Shown here piece after piece: positions 12,001 through 27,000 of a stretch of 64,000 bases of DNA; position 1 is the first letter of the stretch; the number at the start of each line of letters is the position of its first letter. The DNA is from Balanoglossus misakiensis (lineage: Eukaryota > Hemichordata), in contig CM082587.2 of NCBI GenBank assembly GCA_040954595.2, forward strand, positions 10,602,001 to 10,666,000, in the 5' to 3' direction. Under the pieces are notes generated by a model. It was not told the origin of the DNA. It was given only the letters and a program-made list of their open reading frames with translations, and made no database searches. A program made the translations under genes and the position numbers.

Positions 12001-15000
12001 TATATACGCTCATAATTGAGACAAGAGATATTGTGGATACTGTTGCTGGTTGATTTTCAATAAAACAATATAAAAAAAAAAACTTTAAAAAAAATATTGA
12101 TGCAGGGCATGTAAATTGTCAACCTAACTTGCACGTTTGGGCAGCCAAAAAATTACGTACTCCACTATGCACGGCCAGCTTTTGACGGGCAAGCCACTAC
12201 ACTAGCGTTTCTAAACAGAGAAACTTCCATAACAACCTGTACACTTGACGCGTTCCAGTCAAGGCAGACCTAAAATGTATCAATTTGTAAGCATAACCCA
12301 TTCAAAATATGCAAATTAGGAAAAGACACACATGCATTCTTTGCGTCCCCAGAGACACACACAGGAAATCAAGCGAGTGCGACCACTAGCTGGAAGAGCT
12401 GAATTCAATGCATTGCCTTACGATGTTCATGATATACAGGGGGTGATGATCAATGAACAGAACAACGGTCCACTTTCACGCGTTGTAGTGCAGTGAACTC
12501 GCGCTGATCATGGCACAAGAAACGACGATGTTAGATAGCAGTGCTTCGCAAGTTTGGCTAATTTGTATGAAAATCGTCTTGCCAAACACAATTTTTTACT
12601 CGCATTTGCGATTTGGCGAGCGGGTAGCGGAAACACTGATTATCATATGCCTATATTCACGTGCCCACGTAAAGTCTATGGGGAAAAGCGCCCTCACATC
12701 CGTGCAGTTTTTTTGCTTATCACGCCCCGGCCCGGTGACCATATTTGGAAGACGCGTTCAATATCCGGATCTAGTTTTGTGTTTATTGCGCGAGATTCGA
12801 AAGTTGTCATTGCTACGTTCGGAATTAAATTTTTCTGGTGCGGTGTCAGTGACTAGTGCACTTGCAGTGTGTGTATGTCCTATGCCGCTACCGAATCCCA
12901 TCATCTTCCGTAATCGCTGCATGTTGTAGAGCTTTATTTGGAAATATGAATAGTAAAATTGATGATTTGATTTGATTAATGTGTGACTGTCGGCGTCGAT
13001 CGTCGCGAAGAAAAAATGTTTTGCTCGCGCTCGGCTCTGTGAGTTCGAGCGCGTCTATATCTCACGTGCAATAGAATATAAACAAATGACATCGTGCATA
13101 TCAATCCGCAAGAACTGGAGGAATGCGCCTCTATGCTACGGGATAGATCATTCCAAAACGATAGATAAACACATAATATTTACATTCCAAAATATTACAG
13201 AATGTGTATTTTATTAGTTTCTTGTAGATTATCGTTCAATAAGGCATATGATAAAACCTTTACGGCCCTGATACGGGTTTTGCGGCCATCGGTCGTACGA
13301 CGATTCCCGCCCTCCCTGCGGTCAGGCGCTTCCGCCGTACGACCTCGGGCCACAAAACCCGTATCAGGGCCGTAAAGATTATAAACATTACAATTCATCC
13401 ACAAGTCCCTGAAATTAGATCATTCTTAGAATGAACGAAGCATATTCAAAAATCTTTCCACCTTTCACTTAATGACTCTAAATCATAAGGAATAAAGGGA
13501 GTGCGTGTTTCTAAGAATTCTGTAACATCCTTTTCTGAAATGTTAGTAAGTTATGTATACCTGGTGAAAATGACGCCCTGAATCCTTCAGCTGGTCGTGT
13601 TCTACTACTCCTGAACACAACCGAAAAGTGTCCAATGTCTGTACGGCAATCGGGTGGTGGTAATGTGCCATCAATGACTTCATCAGAATTGCCACTCCAT
13701 GGACCAATAATGACATCATCATCACTCTCAGTACCATTGTATACCTTCAGAAACAAAGACAAATTAAGCATGCATTGTAAATACCGTAAAACGGGAAATC
13801 TTCACAACAGGAAATTTTCGCGATATCAAAGGTGGCTACTGTTACACAACAATTAATTTTCACATTGTCATATTCTACTGCATAGTTATCTCCGAAAAAA
13901 ACATTTTATACGACTCTTTATTTTCATGTTTTTTGGCTCTCATGTAGTTTGCGAAAAATTATCATTCACGAAAATGTCCCGTTTTACAGTATTCAATCCT
14001 TGTTGCATTTCCTGCTGTAACAGCTACTCAAATACTGTAAAACGGGAAATTTTCGCAAATGATAAATTTTCGTGAACTATGCGAGAGCCATCAAAACGTA
14101 AAAAATAAAAAGTAGCATAAAAATGTTTTTCAGGGATAATGATGCAGTGAAATACAAGAACGCGAAAATTTCATGTTGCAAAAGTTTACCGTTTTACAGT
14201 ATATATGTGTTTAATTGAATTTCAAAATTGTGTTCCAAAGTTGTATAGTTTGAAGTAATGTCTGCCAAAATTGTCAAACTAAAATCACTGCAAAATAATA
14301 TGACAAAATTTTGTCAGCATTAAAGGGACAAAGTCTCTCTCTTTCTGCCCTTTTTCCATTAATTATGTTTGATACAAGACACTGTTTATGTTATTCTACC
14401 TGTGGATATATAGATACATTTGTAATCAACCTTCGACCACAAACAACTTCCATCCCATTTGTAGGGTATGAGAGTAAAAACTCGCCCAAAATGAATAAAC
14501 AGTAATAACCGATTATTCATTTTGGCGAGTTTTTCACTCTTGTGTCTACAAGTGGGATGGAAGTTGTATGTGGTTGAACGTTCATTCACCACATATCCAC
14601 ATGTAGAATAACACAAACGGTGTCTTGTATCAAAATAATTAATGGAAAAAGGGCAGCGGGAGAGAGACTTTGTCCCTTTAACATGGCTGACTCCTGATCA
14701 TATCTGATACTTACAATGATGTAATCAACATCTGTGTTCCTCTCTAATCCAAAGTTGTCATCAAAGATAAGAGTTAATGGTCTTCCAGTTGGTTCCTTGA
14801 TTACCCAGCTACACATAACATCATCAGGGTAAGTGCTAACATCATAGCCTGGTGACTGAATCGTACCAAAACTACGCAGAATTTCAATTCCCTGGCAACC
14901 TTTGAAGAAAAAATACCAAACAAGAAATAATTAATTCAATCCACAGGTTTGGTGTAATCCTGGCTGCCTTTTATTTCGTGCTAGGGGATCAAATCACATA

Positions 15001-18000
15001 ATAATTGCCTTCTGGATAAAAAGTCGTAAGCGATAGAAGAAATGACTGTTAACTGTATTTTATGACTTCCTTAGGTCAAACATTTCTGTCGTTATACATG
15101 TAGTTAGCAAATTAAACTCATTTAACTTTTTTCACATTTTGTTATTTTTTCTGTTGAAGGGACAAAGTCTCTCTCCAGCTGCCCCTTTTCCATTAATTAT
15201 GTTTGATACAAGACACTGGTTATGTTAAAGCCCCAGTATTTCTCGTGTGTATCCATTTTTCATCATCGAAAAATGCCCGTTTTTCCCGTACATTCATCAT
15301 GGAATACTACATAATGAAGATAGAAGAAAGGTTTGGGCTACGTGCAAGCTGTAAATATTGCCCGTAACACTTGAAATGATGCGCGGGTTTGTTTACAACG
15401 GAAATGTTGTACATGTCGATCAGCAAACGTGCCACTTTGACATTTGATGGTCAGACCATTTTCGGATTTGATCTGGTTCCATCGACTGATTTCTCCCATA
15501 AAGTTATCTTCCCAAAATTTCGCCGAATTAGTGCGCATTTCTTCGCTGAGTCGCTTGATTTGGGGCGACCAAACCTCTTCCGCATAGATTCACATTTGAG
15601 TGCGCATGCGCAGTAGTCACGTGTGTCAACAGAGCCTGACTTTCTGTCCGGACAGAAAGTCATTCTTCACTCGTTATATTGTAAATTGTATGAGTTTATT
15701 AGCAGAGCTGGGGATGATGACTGTTCGATTCAGTATCAATTATCATCTACTTTTAGAAATTATAGATGCCGTTTCAAACAAAATTTTGCCCCTACGAGAA
15801 ATACTGAGGCTTTAATGTAAATGTGGATATATAGTTAATCAATGATCAACCACACAAAACTTCCATCCCACTTGTATGATATGAGAGTAAAAACTCGCCC
15901 AAAATGAATAAATGGTAAAGAACGATTATTCATTTTGGCGAGTTTTTTCACTCTCCTGTCTATAAGAGGGATGGAAGTTGTGTGTGGTTGAACGTTCATT
16001 CACTATATATCCACATGTAGAATAACAAACAGTGTCTTGTATCAAATATAATTAATGGAAAAAAATGCAGCGAGAGAGAGACTTTGTCCCTTTAAAAAGT
16101 TCCATAATGACCCAGTATCAGATTAGCTTATAAACCTTCAGAAAGAATGGCAAAGGAAGATATATTTGTGATCCTTACAATTCCCACTGGGTTGAAATTC
16201 TTTGGGAAGGATTTTAAGTGATTTAAAGGGACAAAGTTTCTCTCTCTCGCTGCCCTTTTTCCATTAACTATGTTTGATACAAGACACTGTTTATGTTATT
16301 CTACATGTGGATATATAGTGAATGAACATTCAACCACGCACAACTTCCATCCCGTTTGTAGGATATGAGAGTAAAAATCTTGCCAAAATGAATAAACGGT
16401 AGAGACCGATTTTTCATTTTGGCGAGTTTTTTCACTCTTATGTCTACAAGTGGGATGGAAGTTGTGTGTGGTTGAATGTTCATTCACTATATATCCACAT
16501 GTAGAATAACATAAATGCTGTATTGTATCATCATAATTCCTGGAAAAAGGGTAGAGAGAGAGAGACTTTGTCCCTATAAAACATTGTTCTCTTGTATCAT
16601 GAATCCTTGATTGCCTCTTCATTCAAACAACATCTTGATCAATTTGAATGCGTTACCTACCTGCCCAGTAATGTGCATGAAAACCTCTCATTGTAACTGC
16701 ATCATCACTCTTAAAGTCAACTCTCATCACACTTTTGGAAGATATGATGACATTGGGTAACTCCATCCCAGAAAATAAAGCAAGTCGGAGGACGGGATTC
16801 AGTTCAGCGCCATCGTATACAGACACTTGATCAGCCCCATCTTCTGTTGCAAAGGAGATAAACTGAAAAGATATAAAAAATAGCATCAAAGACACTGTGC
16901 TCCCATTTGATATGTACATTTAAATGTGACATACCGTACAATCATAGTGATCACAATTTCCTACGCAAAACCATTAAGGGGCAAAGTCTCTCTCTCGCTG
17001 CCCCTTTTCCATTAATTATCGTTTGATTATCGTTTATGTTATTCTACATGTGGATATATAGTGAATCAACATTCCATCCCGCTTCATTTTGGACGAGATT
17101 TTTACTCTCATATCCTAAAAATGGTCGAATGTTGATTCACTATATATCCTCATGTAGAACAACATAAACAGTGTCTTGTATCAATCATAATAAACGGGAA
17201 AAGGGCAGCGAGAGAGAGAGACTTTGTCCCTATAAGGGCACCTTTAGCATTGATGAGGTAATATAAGAATAAATCTGATGAAGAATATTTTCACATCCCA
17301 ATAAACCAAAATCCAAAACAACTGGAAGAGCAGTTTCTGACATAAGTGGACTTTTGGACCAAAAATGTCTAAAACTACCCACCCCCCTCCTCCCCAGTAT
17401 TGATATTTGACACATGTTTATGTACACCATAATAAAAATACTTGTAGGTCCTTGTAAACCAAATTTTAAGAAATCAGAAAAGTGGCTACTGAGAATTGAC
17501 CAGAAATGACAAAAATAAAATGTATTTTTAAAAATACAATTACTAATTTTTGTCATGCTGTCAAACAACTCACACGATTAATTGCATCTGAATCCACTAA
17601 TAACATGAAATGAATTGTTAAAAAGAGTAAAAAAATGAGTTCATCTACATGTTGTCTCCTATTTACCTGTAAGGTGACAACAAATTATGTTGTGAATGAT
17701 GCTAGCTGCCAGTTACAATCTTCATTGTTGAGATAATTCTTGCCTTCAAAATATTCTGTACTGCTGAGATTCTGTTTATATGACTGTGCTATGAAATTCC
17801 CACCACACAAAGAATATACTGGAAGAAAGAAAAAGTCATCTTAACATACACACCTCACAAACAGAACATCAGCAAGATCACAGTCAAGGTAGGGCCAATA
17901 TTGCCTACACGTGCAATCTATAATGTTATACCTGGTTCACACAGGGTAAAATTTGAAACGTTTCAGAGACAGTATTTGCCTAAGGTAAACACAGAGCATT

Positions 18001-21000
18001 AATTTCTCGTTTTAAAGTATGTAGTACATGTACAAAACTTAGTATTACCTGCTTGCCAAGATGCTTCAAAGCCAGTAGCAGTATGATAACTATCTGAGAG
18101 AAATTTCACCAACATTACCACTGCTAATAACTTCATCAGGCTGGTCCGGTCCACTATATGTTGCAAGAACTTTGGATTGGTCAAACACAGACCCATCGAC
18201 AATGACAACAGTATCATGATAAAGTTCACTGTCAAAATACGGAAACTGAAAAGAATAAAAACAAAATGTTACAACACACATCATACATAGTGAGCTGTCT
18301 CAAGCCAATATACATGAAAATAAACACAGATTCATGACTTAAGCCCCATTAGCTGTAACTTCTTGCATTTTTCAGTATTTCTATTCTGTGTATCAACCAT
18401 AGTTTCTTGTTCAGCTCCCCAGGGCAGAGTTAAATCCATAGTCTTAATCTTCTCATTGAAATATATGAGTGCACAATCGGCATTGTTGTTGTTTGAAAAC
18501 ATTTGTAAATAATAACAATGGTCAGTACATACACATGACTTGTTGACAAGCAGAGAGCTGCAGGGGTGTGATGGGTTACTCATAAGGACAGGAAATGTGT
18601 TTTATACACAAAACAAAAATACTGATAAACTAGCCTGAAGTTATAGATAGTTTGTTATAAGGAAGAAACTTTTTAATACAGGTGTCCAGTTTATTTCATA
18701 GAGTTCCTTTAAAATTGTGTTTGTACGACGAATGGATGGGAAAAGGTGTTCTGTATAGGCAGGTTTCCAGATTAGACAAGTTTTACTGTACCTCAAAATT
18801 TATTCTGGATGTTGCAGGTCCCTGGATTGTCCAAATACATTCTTGTAGAATGTAATAATTATCATCTGGGTATCCAGTGCTGTGAAAGGTCCCTGAGACA
18901 CCAGTTTCCAAACCACCACATGTTCCTGAACATCATCAAAATAAAAAGAAAGGGTTTATTTGTGTGATGAATGGTCATAAAGCTTCAGCTCTTCAAGTTG
19001 AAGAAATTTCATTGATGATAAAATTACTTCACCAACAGTGAGTATCCAATGTACATGTATAAAACAAATTTTATATTAGTATAAATCAAATGTAAAATTT
19101 TGAAACAACATTTATCACACCCGAAAATTCCAAGAACAGCATATTATTATTCTCTAAGCTCAAACTATCAGTGTGAAAGATGCCAGATTCTTAAAATACT
19201 TGACCCAGTTTTGTTTCTGATTTATAATTATGAAATACTGTAAAACAGGAAATTTTTCGTGATATCAAAAGTGACAACTTTTATGCGATGATTAATTTTC
19301 AAATTCTCATTTTTCACTGCATTGTTATCTTCGAAAAACATTTTTACACAACTTGTTTATTTTCGTGTTTTTTGGCTCTCGCATAGTTCGTGAAATATTT
19401 ATAGCTCGCGAAAATTTCCTGTTTTACAGTACGAAATTCTTTGAGGATCAGAATTTCTGCTGACAGTTCAAAAGTAGTCTGTAGTTGCAAAGGAGATGTA
19501 CAAATAATTATGGTCTGGTAGTTTGAGGTTGGCACATATCAGTTCTGTTGTCACGCATATTTACAAGATTCTTTTGTATAATGACTTCAAGCCAAAACTA
19601 CACTATACCACACATTTAGGAAACTTGGTCTCATCACCTGGGCCCACTTTGCAATGATGTTGAGGTGAGCGTAGAGAATATGATTGTTTCAGACCACTTG
19701 CCAAAAACATACCTGCACATCCAATCTCATCAGAGAAATCACCATCACCACAGTCAACTGTACCATCACAAACCCAGTCAGGATTTATACAATTACCATT
19801 GGAGCATCGAAAGTCACCTGAACAAAAATTATTTAAAAAATAAAGATAACATTTACATTGATGGATATTTTTTTAACTTTTGTCATAATACTGATATATC
19901 TTATTAATTTTCTGTATGTAGGAAAGGACATGAAAGTTTTTGTATCAAACCCATAAGCTTTTAAGTTTATGAACAATATCACACGATCAATATTGTATCT
20001 CTGCCAAAAGTAAAACTGCTTTAACAAAAAAGCATGAAAACCTGTTTCACATAAATAGTCTAAAAGTATAATTTAAAGATAACAATTCAATTAATGAGTG
20101 GAATTATCTAGCGACAAAATTACTGGCCAGAATGAAGTAACTCTCCTCCGTTTTGAATTTCAAATATAACACCATTCTGCACCGCAGGAGACATGATCTC
20201 ATCTGATCCCCTTTGTTTAACTTTTAGTGGTGAGCTCTTCCAAGTCTAGATGTTTAAAGTTTAATATCCTATCACATGTATATCTTGTATGGCTTAGGGG
20301 ACTCTCTCACTCTCTCCCTCCCTCCCACCCCCTCTCCCTCCCCCCTCCCTCTCTAGCTCTCTCCCTCCCCCTCTCCCTCCCTCTCCCCTCGATCCTCCCT
20401 CCCCTCTCTCTCCCCTCCCTCCCCTCTCTCTCCCCTCCCTCCCTCTCCCTTTCTCTTACCGCCCCCTCCCTCCCCTCTCCCCTCCCTCCCTTTCTCCCAC
20501 CCTCCCCTCGATCTCCCACTCCCCTCGATCCCCCTCCCCTCTCACTCTCCCCTCCCACCCTCTCCCTCCCTCACTTTTGCTCTCTCTCTCTCTCTCTCTC
20601 TCTCTCTTAGTGTAGGGAAGTGACCACAGCAGTGTGAGAAAAGTAAAGACCTGATGCTAGTAAGGGCAGATTCTAGTTGATTTGAATCAGACTTACCCTC
20701 AGCACAAGCTGCTACTTCACACATTGACGGACTGACATCATCACATCTTGCATGATACCATGGGTAATTATTTTCAAAGAGGTTTAACCTCACACATTGC
20801 CCAGTGGAGGCATCAGGTTCTGTGTCTGCCCATCGACCATCAAAGACACTACCTTTCCTGCCATCTGAATAATCATATTCCACACTGCCACCTGGATTGG
20901 GTCCACTAAATCCTATAAAATGGAAATAAAGAAAGAAGATGCATACAGCAGTGTTTCATCCAGGATGGGGGGATATGTCCCCCTTTGCAAGAATAGTTGC

Positions 21001-24000
21001 ACTCTTGCAAGGAGGGGAATGAGTGACATCGCTGAGTCTGTAACGGGCACCATTTCCCCCTTGACAAATTTCTAGGGGGTGCCAACATGCTGACAGTGGG
21101 CGAATTCCCCCATCCCTCCGTCTGGATGAAAAACTGCATACAGAGTCACTTGGCAAGATTTTGTGAGGTGATTGAGATGTAAAAAATAGGCTTTTCAATT
21201 ACCATCTTGAGACAATTATCATTCAAGTGTTACTATGCAGTGCTCACTTGTAAACTGTCAAATTCCAAAACCAGTTATTTTTTACACTTGATACACCCAC
21301 AAATTATTTGGGAACACTGAGAAACACTGTTAAAAGACACACTCACCAATCCAACCATGGTTCGCTGTTTCATTGGAAGTCTCTTCAATCTGGTTTACAA
21401 TCTCTGCTCCAGCATAAAGATTTTCAGAATAACCCTCAATTACTGTCAAGTGCCCACCATAAAATCTGAAAATAAACCAATTTATAACACATCAAACATG
21501 TTCCAAACTAATTTCGAAATTCCAGTCCGAGAATAATACCTTTCCTCTTTGAAAACATTTAATATTGGTGAATAAGAGGTTCATAAATGTATAACATTAG
21601 ATTTTTGTTTGTAAAGTCTATAATTTGTGTTACACCTTTCCAATAAGTGTGTAATTAGTGTAGATTTCGGCAGAATTTCTGGGAAAAAAGAATCTGTGAA
21701 AAATTCACCTGAATTTTGGGGAGAAAAAAATCTGCTGAACGTTTCCTTTCAATAAAAAAGTTCAGCTTAATTTTTTTAGAGAAAACATGACAATTTCCAG
21801 GAAATGGCTGTTGTTGTTTTGTTTTGTTTTTGGTGTGAATAAACTTAAAAGACAAATTCTGATACAGTTGCATCAAGGTGATGGAAGAAAATCCCAGATT
21901 AACAGGATATTTGGAAAATTTATCCAGAATTCCAAAATTAGTTCGAAATGTGACATTGTGTTATCAATGATCTGTGTTGAGCAGTCGAACGATGAACGGG
22001 TAGTTGACAATTCCCACGAGCACACCCCGTACCCTTTCTCGGTAGTTGCGCCGGGCCGGTCGGCAATGTCACAGAAAAAGTGGTACGATATGCCAGCTGA
22101 GTCATTCCTAGTCTAAAATTCAGAGTATACAAGGCCGTCTCTAGCTAAATATTATAATAACTATCGAGAAAGATGGCAATATCAGCGAATGTGGGGCTGC
22201 AGGCATGCAGAATATATGACCAAAGGATCCGCGTGAAAAAAAGACAATTACCTACTTTGCTACCGTGGGTCTTTGACTGATTAATACTCGATAACGTGCA
22301 TCAAAGCCAGCCCAGGCTTCAGGGGCATAATATTCCCGAGTTTATACGCGAAGAAACCAAGAAATATTCATGAGTATGTCGACAGAACTTGTCTTTTAGC
22401 TCAAATTTGACCTGGCTTAAGGTCACTGCGACAGCGCAGCCAGCGGTAGAATTCCTGATTCCCGAATAACTAACTCTCGCGAGAGTTGATCTAGTGCGCT
22501 TGCGCAGTGTGCGAAATGTTTGTCCTACCGCTTGGATTGGAGGGTAGGGCACTTTCCGACTGTATTGTTTACAAAGTGACCTGCGGTTGCTAGGATAATG
22601 CCCGAGTTTCAATGCGCAGTTACGGGTTGCAAATCCCATACACGGAAGTTGCGTAATTTAGATAAGTACCCGTTGATGTCAGGAGTGACTTTCCACGCAT
22701 TTCCGCATCGAATTTACCAGAAAAATATTCGCCGAAAGTGGATATCAGCGTGCCACCGGGAACCATCTTGGATTCCCAACAAGTTTTCAAGGTTATGTTC
22801 ACGCCATTTCGATGAACATAATGTTCCGTCAACGGGTGACTGGAAGCACAACATCGTCCCACATAAATTTGCATATAATGACTGGGGGCAACGGAATTCA
22901 TCAGAATCATTACGTCCACGAAACCTGTGGCAGCAACGCCAACGGATTTACGATGTACCGGTACACACGGTACAGGCCGCCGCTGAGCAGACGGTAGATT
23001 TTGCGACCAGTTGCCGACCCACGTCTGGAGTTTCTGCTGACTGCTGCCTCGGAAGCCAAACGTGTCACCCGTCTGTGTCCACCAAATGTAAGTACTACAT
23101 GTATACCGCTTTGAACGTCCATGTGCACCCGTCAAATGACGTGTGAAAATACAAGTGGTTGTCTCATGTACTTTTCGTTATCACAACGTACTAAAACATT
23201 TACGATCACCGATCTGGTCATTGACAAAAGTTTCTCGTTTGCCGTACTTTCTTTCTGTCGGCATGAATATTGCTAGGATATGAAAACGCTGATAATTTGA
23301 AGAGAAAAATGTATTGTCTCTTGTAACCTAACGAAAACTGGTCACCATTCACAAACGCGGATGCCAAAACCACGTTGATATCAACGGCGCGCTTGTGCGC
23401 GTCTACGCGTGTGATAATCAGCGCGTCTGCGCCGCCATGTGTTCAATGCATGCCGGTGTTGTGCCGAATTCGGTACCATGCCGAATCACGGGCGTCATGG
23501 AACAATTAGAGGTTATAAACGGCTAGCGAGGGTATTTGGTTGCGGATATAAGACCTCTCAGGTGAAAATTAGCATATTTGGCGGGAAATAATCACCGAGC
23601 GAAGCGAGGTGATTATTTCACCCAAATATGCTAATTTTCACCTGAGAGGTCTTATATCCGTACCAAATACCCGAGCGCACCGTTTATAACCTCATTATAA
23701 TATGATTTTGCTTGATAAAGATAAACAATTTCCTTATTTCAAATCCGTTGTTTATTTAGAGGTTATAAACGGCTAGCGAGGGTATTTGGTTGCGGATATA
23801 AGACCTCTCAGGTGAAAATTAGCATATTTGGCGGGAAATAATCACCGAGCGAAGCGAGGTGATTATTTCACCCAAATATGCTAATTTTCACCTGAGAGGT
23901 CTTATATCCGCAACCAAATACCCGAGCGCACCGTTTATAACCTCATTATAATATGCTTTTGCTTGATAAAGATAAACAATTTCATTTTTTCAAATCCGTT

Positions 24001-27000
24001 GTTTGGTTGGGGATAAATCGTGCTAGTTCTAGGGCCTCGTCGCGCACTGTTCCAGAACGCGCAAGCTGAGCTTGTGCAAACGCGTTCTAGAATTTCTAAA
24101 GTCACGCGATTTTATGCCACCGCCAATAGAATGTGGAAAGTGCGTTCTATTCAGGCGCGTTCTCTTCTACGTGTTCTATTTCGGTTACTTTTTATTATAA
24201 TATGCTTGGTGTGAATCTAGCTCCCTGATTGGCTGGAGCCGGGGTTTATATTCTCGACAAGAAGACCTAGTACCTGGACCCTGAACAGTGAATAGTTTTT
24301 AAAAAAGTAACCGAAATAGAACACGTAGAAGGGAACGCGCCTGAATAGAACGCACTTTATGAATTCTATTGGCGGTGGCATAAAATCGCGTGACTTTAGA
24401 CATTCTAGAACACGTTTGCACGAGCTCAGCTTGCGTGTTCTGGAACAGTGCGCGACGAGGCCCTTGAACTAGCACGATTTATTCTCAACCAAACAACCGA
24501 TTTGAAAAAATGAAATAGCTTATCTTTATCAAGCAAAATCATATTATAATGAGGTTATAAACGGTGCGCTCGGGTATTTGGTACGGATATAAGACCTCTC
24601 AGGTGAAAATTAGCATATTTGGGTGAAATAATCACCTCGCTTCGCTCGGTGATTATTTCCCGCCAAATATGCTAATTTTCACCTGAGAGGTCTTATATCC
24701 GCAACCAAATACCCTCGCTAGCCGTTTATAACCTCTAAAAAAACTATTCACTGTTCAGGGTCCAGGTACTAGGTCTTCTTGTCGAGAATATAAACCCCGG
24801 CTCCAGCCAATCAGCAAGCTAGATTCACACCAAGCATATTCTTTACTATCAATCACGTGATCTGGCAATGTGTCACATGGCGCAGTCATTTCCAGATGAC
24901 GGGCAAGCAATATTTCGGCATCCAGTAAAAGTTTTTCCGATTATGTTTTTACTTTAGAACCGCCAGACACATAACATGTATCGGGTATGATGCCTCATCA
25001 GCCTCATTGCATTTCATCTGCACAGTCTTTGTCTGCACCACGTAAGTCCACGTTGCTGAAGTTGCCCGTCATCTGGAAATTTCAATGCGAACGTAACTGC
25101 CGTCTGAGCGCGTCTGACGTCATTTGATAGCGAAGAATTATAATTGGGGATAAATCGTGCTAGTTCTAGGGCCTCGTCGCGCGCTGTTCCAGAACGCGCA
25201 AGCTGAGCTCGTGCAAACGCGTTCTAGAATTTCTAAAGTCACGCGATTTTATGCTACCGCCAATAGAATGTGGAAAGTGCGTTCTATTCAGGCGCGTTCT
25301 CTTCTATGTGTTCTATTTCGGTTACTTTTTAAAAAAACTATTCACTGTTCAGGGTCCAGGTACTAGGTCTTCTTGTCGAGAATATAAACCCCGGCTCCAG
25401 CCAATCAGCGAGCTAGATTCACACCGAGCATATTATAATAAAGTGTATAGATAAACGCGACGTCCTCAATGAACAAAGAATAAAATATTTCATGGGTTTG
25501 TTTGGTGTGGACGAGAAATGCACTAAAGCTAGGTCAGTGTTAACTTTATGTGCAAAACCACACCGTACGCGTATCTAATAGGGGATAGGCACCGTGTGTA
25601 CATGTATACGATCTCGTCTTGAGCAGTAAAGGCGATGTCTACGCATGCGTGCGCGCCCGCAACTGATCTGTGTACGTGAGTACACATATATACAGGGTAT
25701 GAAACGAATTTTCAGCCCACCGCCATTTGGCAACTATTACGAAGAGAATCGCTACCAAATCAGAGTATGCGTTTTAGATGACAGAGAAACCTAATGTCTG
25801 GCTTTTCAATTTTCAAAAGTCGGTCGAACATTCGAGATATTATCGATCGAAAAGTGTCACTCGTCCTGGGGACGTGCGTTACCGACGTAAAATGGCGTTT
25901 GGGCGATGTCGCAAATTTCGCCATGAAAGGTATACATAGGACAAACTGTTTTCATGCAAAAAAAATCATAGCAAATATAACAGTGATGCACATGAACAAC
26001 GTCCACCATGACTGGGAGGAGCTGAGCTGAGCTCACGCATAGTTTCATACACATGATATAAAACCCGGCGATCGAACACGGCACTTCCGGTCACCAGATT
26101 CGCAATGGTTTTGTATACGGATTTGTTGTATTTTTCACGTTTTCCGTTTTTTATTCATGATTAATCCAACACTTTTCAAGACACATTCTAAGCAAAAATG
26201 AAAATTATTGACTACACTTCGATGGCACTCTCTGCTCCGTAGAAAGAAGTGTCCCCCCTGTCCCCCCTTTTTGGTAACGCACGTCCCCAGACTCCATGTG
26301 AGCGATTGCATACCCTTCCTTACATACACTGTATACGAACGCGTCTGTCCTGGCTAGCAACGGAGTCGTACGATCGTCTGCCGCGCGCGCTGGGCCGGGC
26401 GCGTGCGCGCGTGCGGTTGTAGATTGCTCCATCACTTCCGTGTTCGGCGCGTTCGGTGGCGCTAGTGCGTTCGCTCGCATATTTTGCGTGTCCAGCTGTA
26501 GCTAGGCCGTTCGTGAGTGTAGTTCTCGTTCACATAAAAAAAAGGAAATAATTTATTGTGTATTCGTTTAGACCTATGCTAAGTTATCCATACACTTTAT
26601 TGTTCCATGACGCCCGTGGCCGAATACGTCCCCGCGCATGCCTTGACAAACAAACCATGGCTTCTAAGGGATAAGATCGGCAGGTAAAGCTGCCGATTTC
26701 AGCCCCGTTGCCGATTAAGACCCCAACTAAAGTCATGTTAACTATTGAAACCTAAAATTGATGGTTTCGGCCTAAATGGGTGAATATCTGCCCATGGCCT
26801 TGCTGCAGTTTGCAGCCCCTCCATCTCCCCTGGACGATTTTTGGTTTTGCGGGGAGAGGGCGGGGCTGCAGGTCCCAGCTATTCTAAACCGCATAACGAG
26901 CGACCGGGATTAGGGCCCGGAGCGAACTTCTACACTCCAGACGTCTCCAGTCCACAATTTTCCACAAATTTTTCGCCAAATCGGTCCCGGAACCCATTCA

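Larger units (their letters stand above)
23486..26621. mobile_element. Element E1, copy interrupted by P elements; 7-bp target duplication
   Basis: Starts CACGGGCGTCATGGAACAAT and ends TTCCATGACGCCCGTG, flanked by GCCGAAT on both sides. The body 25438-26621 is an inverted near copy of 37671-38872. After 23505 about 1.9 kb of P-type palindromic DNA is inserted. Short open frames inside are shared by both copies but show no known domain. Confidence 0.8.

Noticed and set aside
12510-12929. Plus-strand frame of 139 codons
   Set aside because: Overlaps the end of the 11570-12638 element and has no domain or splice support.
15640-15663. Perfect 24-bp palindrome as a possible operator
   Set aside because: It lies inside the 583-bp TTAA element and is better explained as internal element structure.
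20227-20610. Pro/Ser/Leu-rich and Gly/Arg/Glu-rich long frames on both strands
   Set aside because: Artefacts of the polypyrimidine tract.
25794-26480. Open frames repeated at 37853-38644
   Set aside because: They recur only because element E1 is present twice; composition and lack of domains do not support genes.
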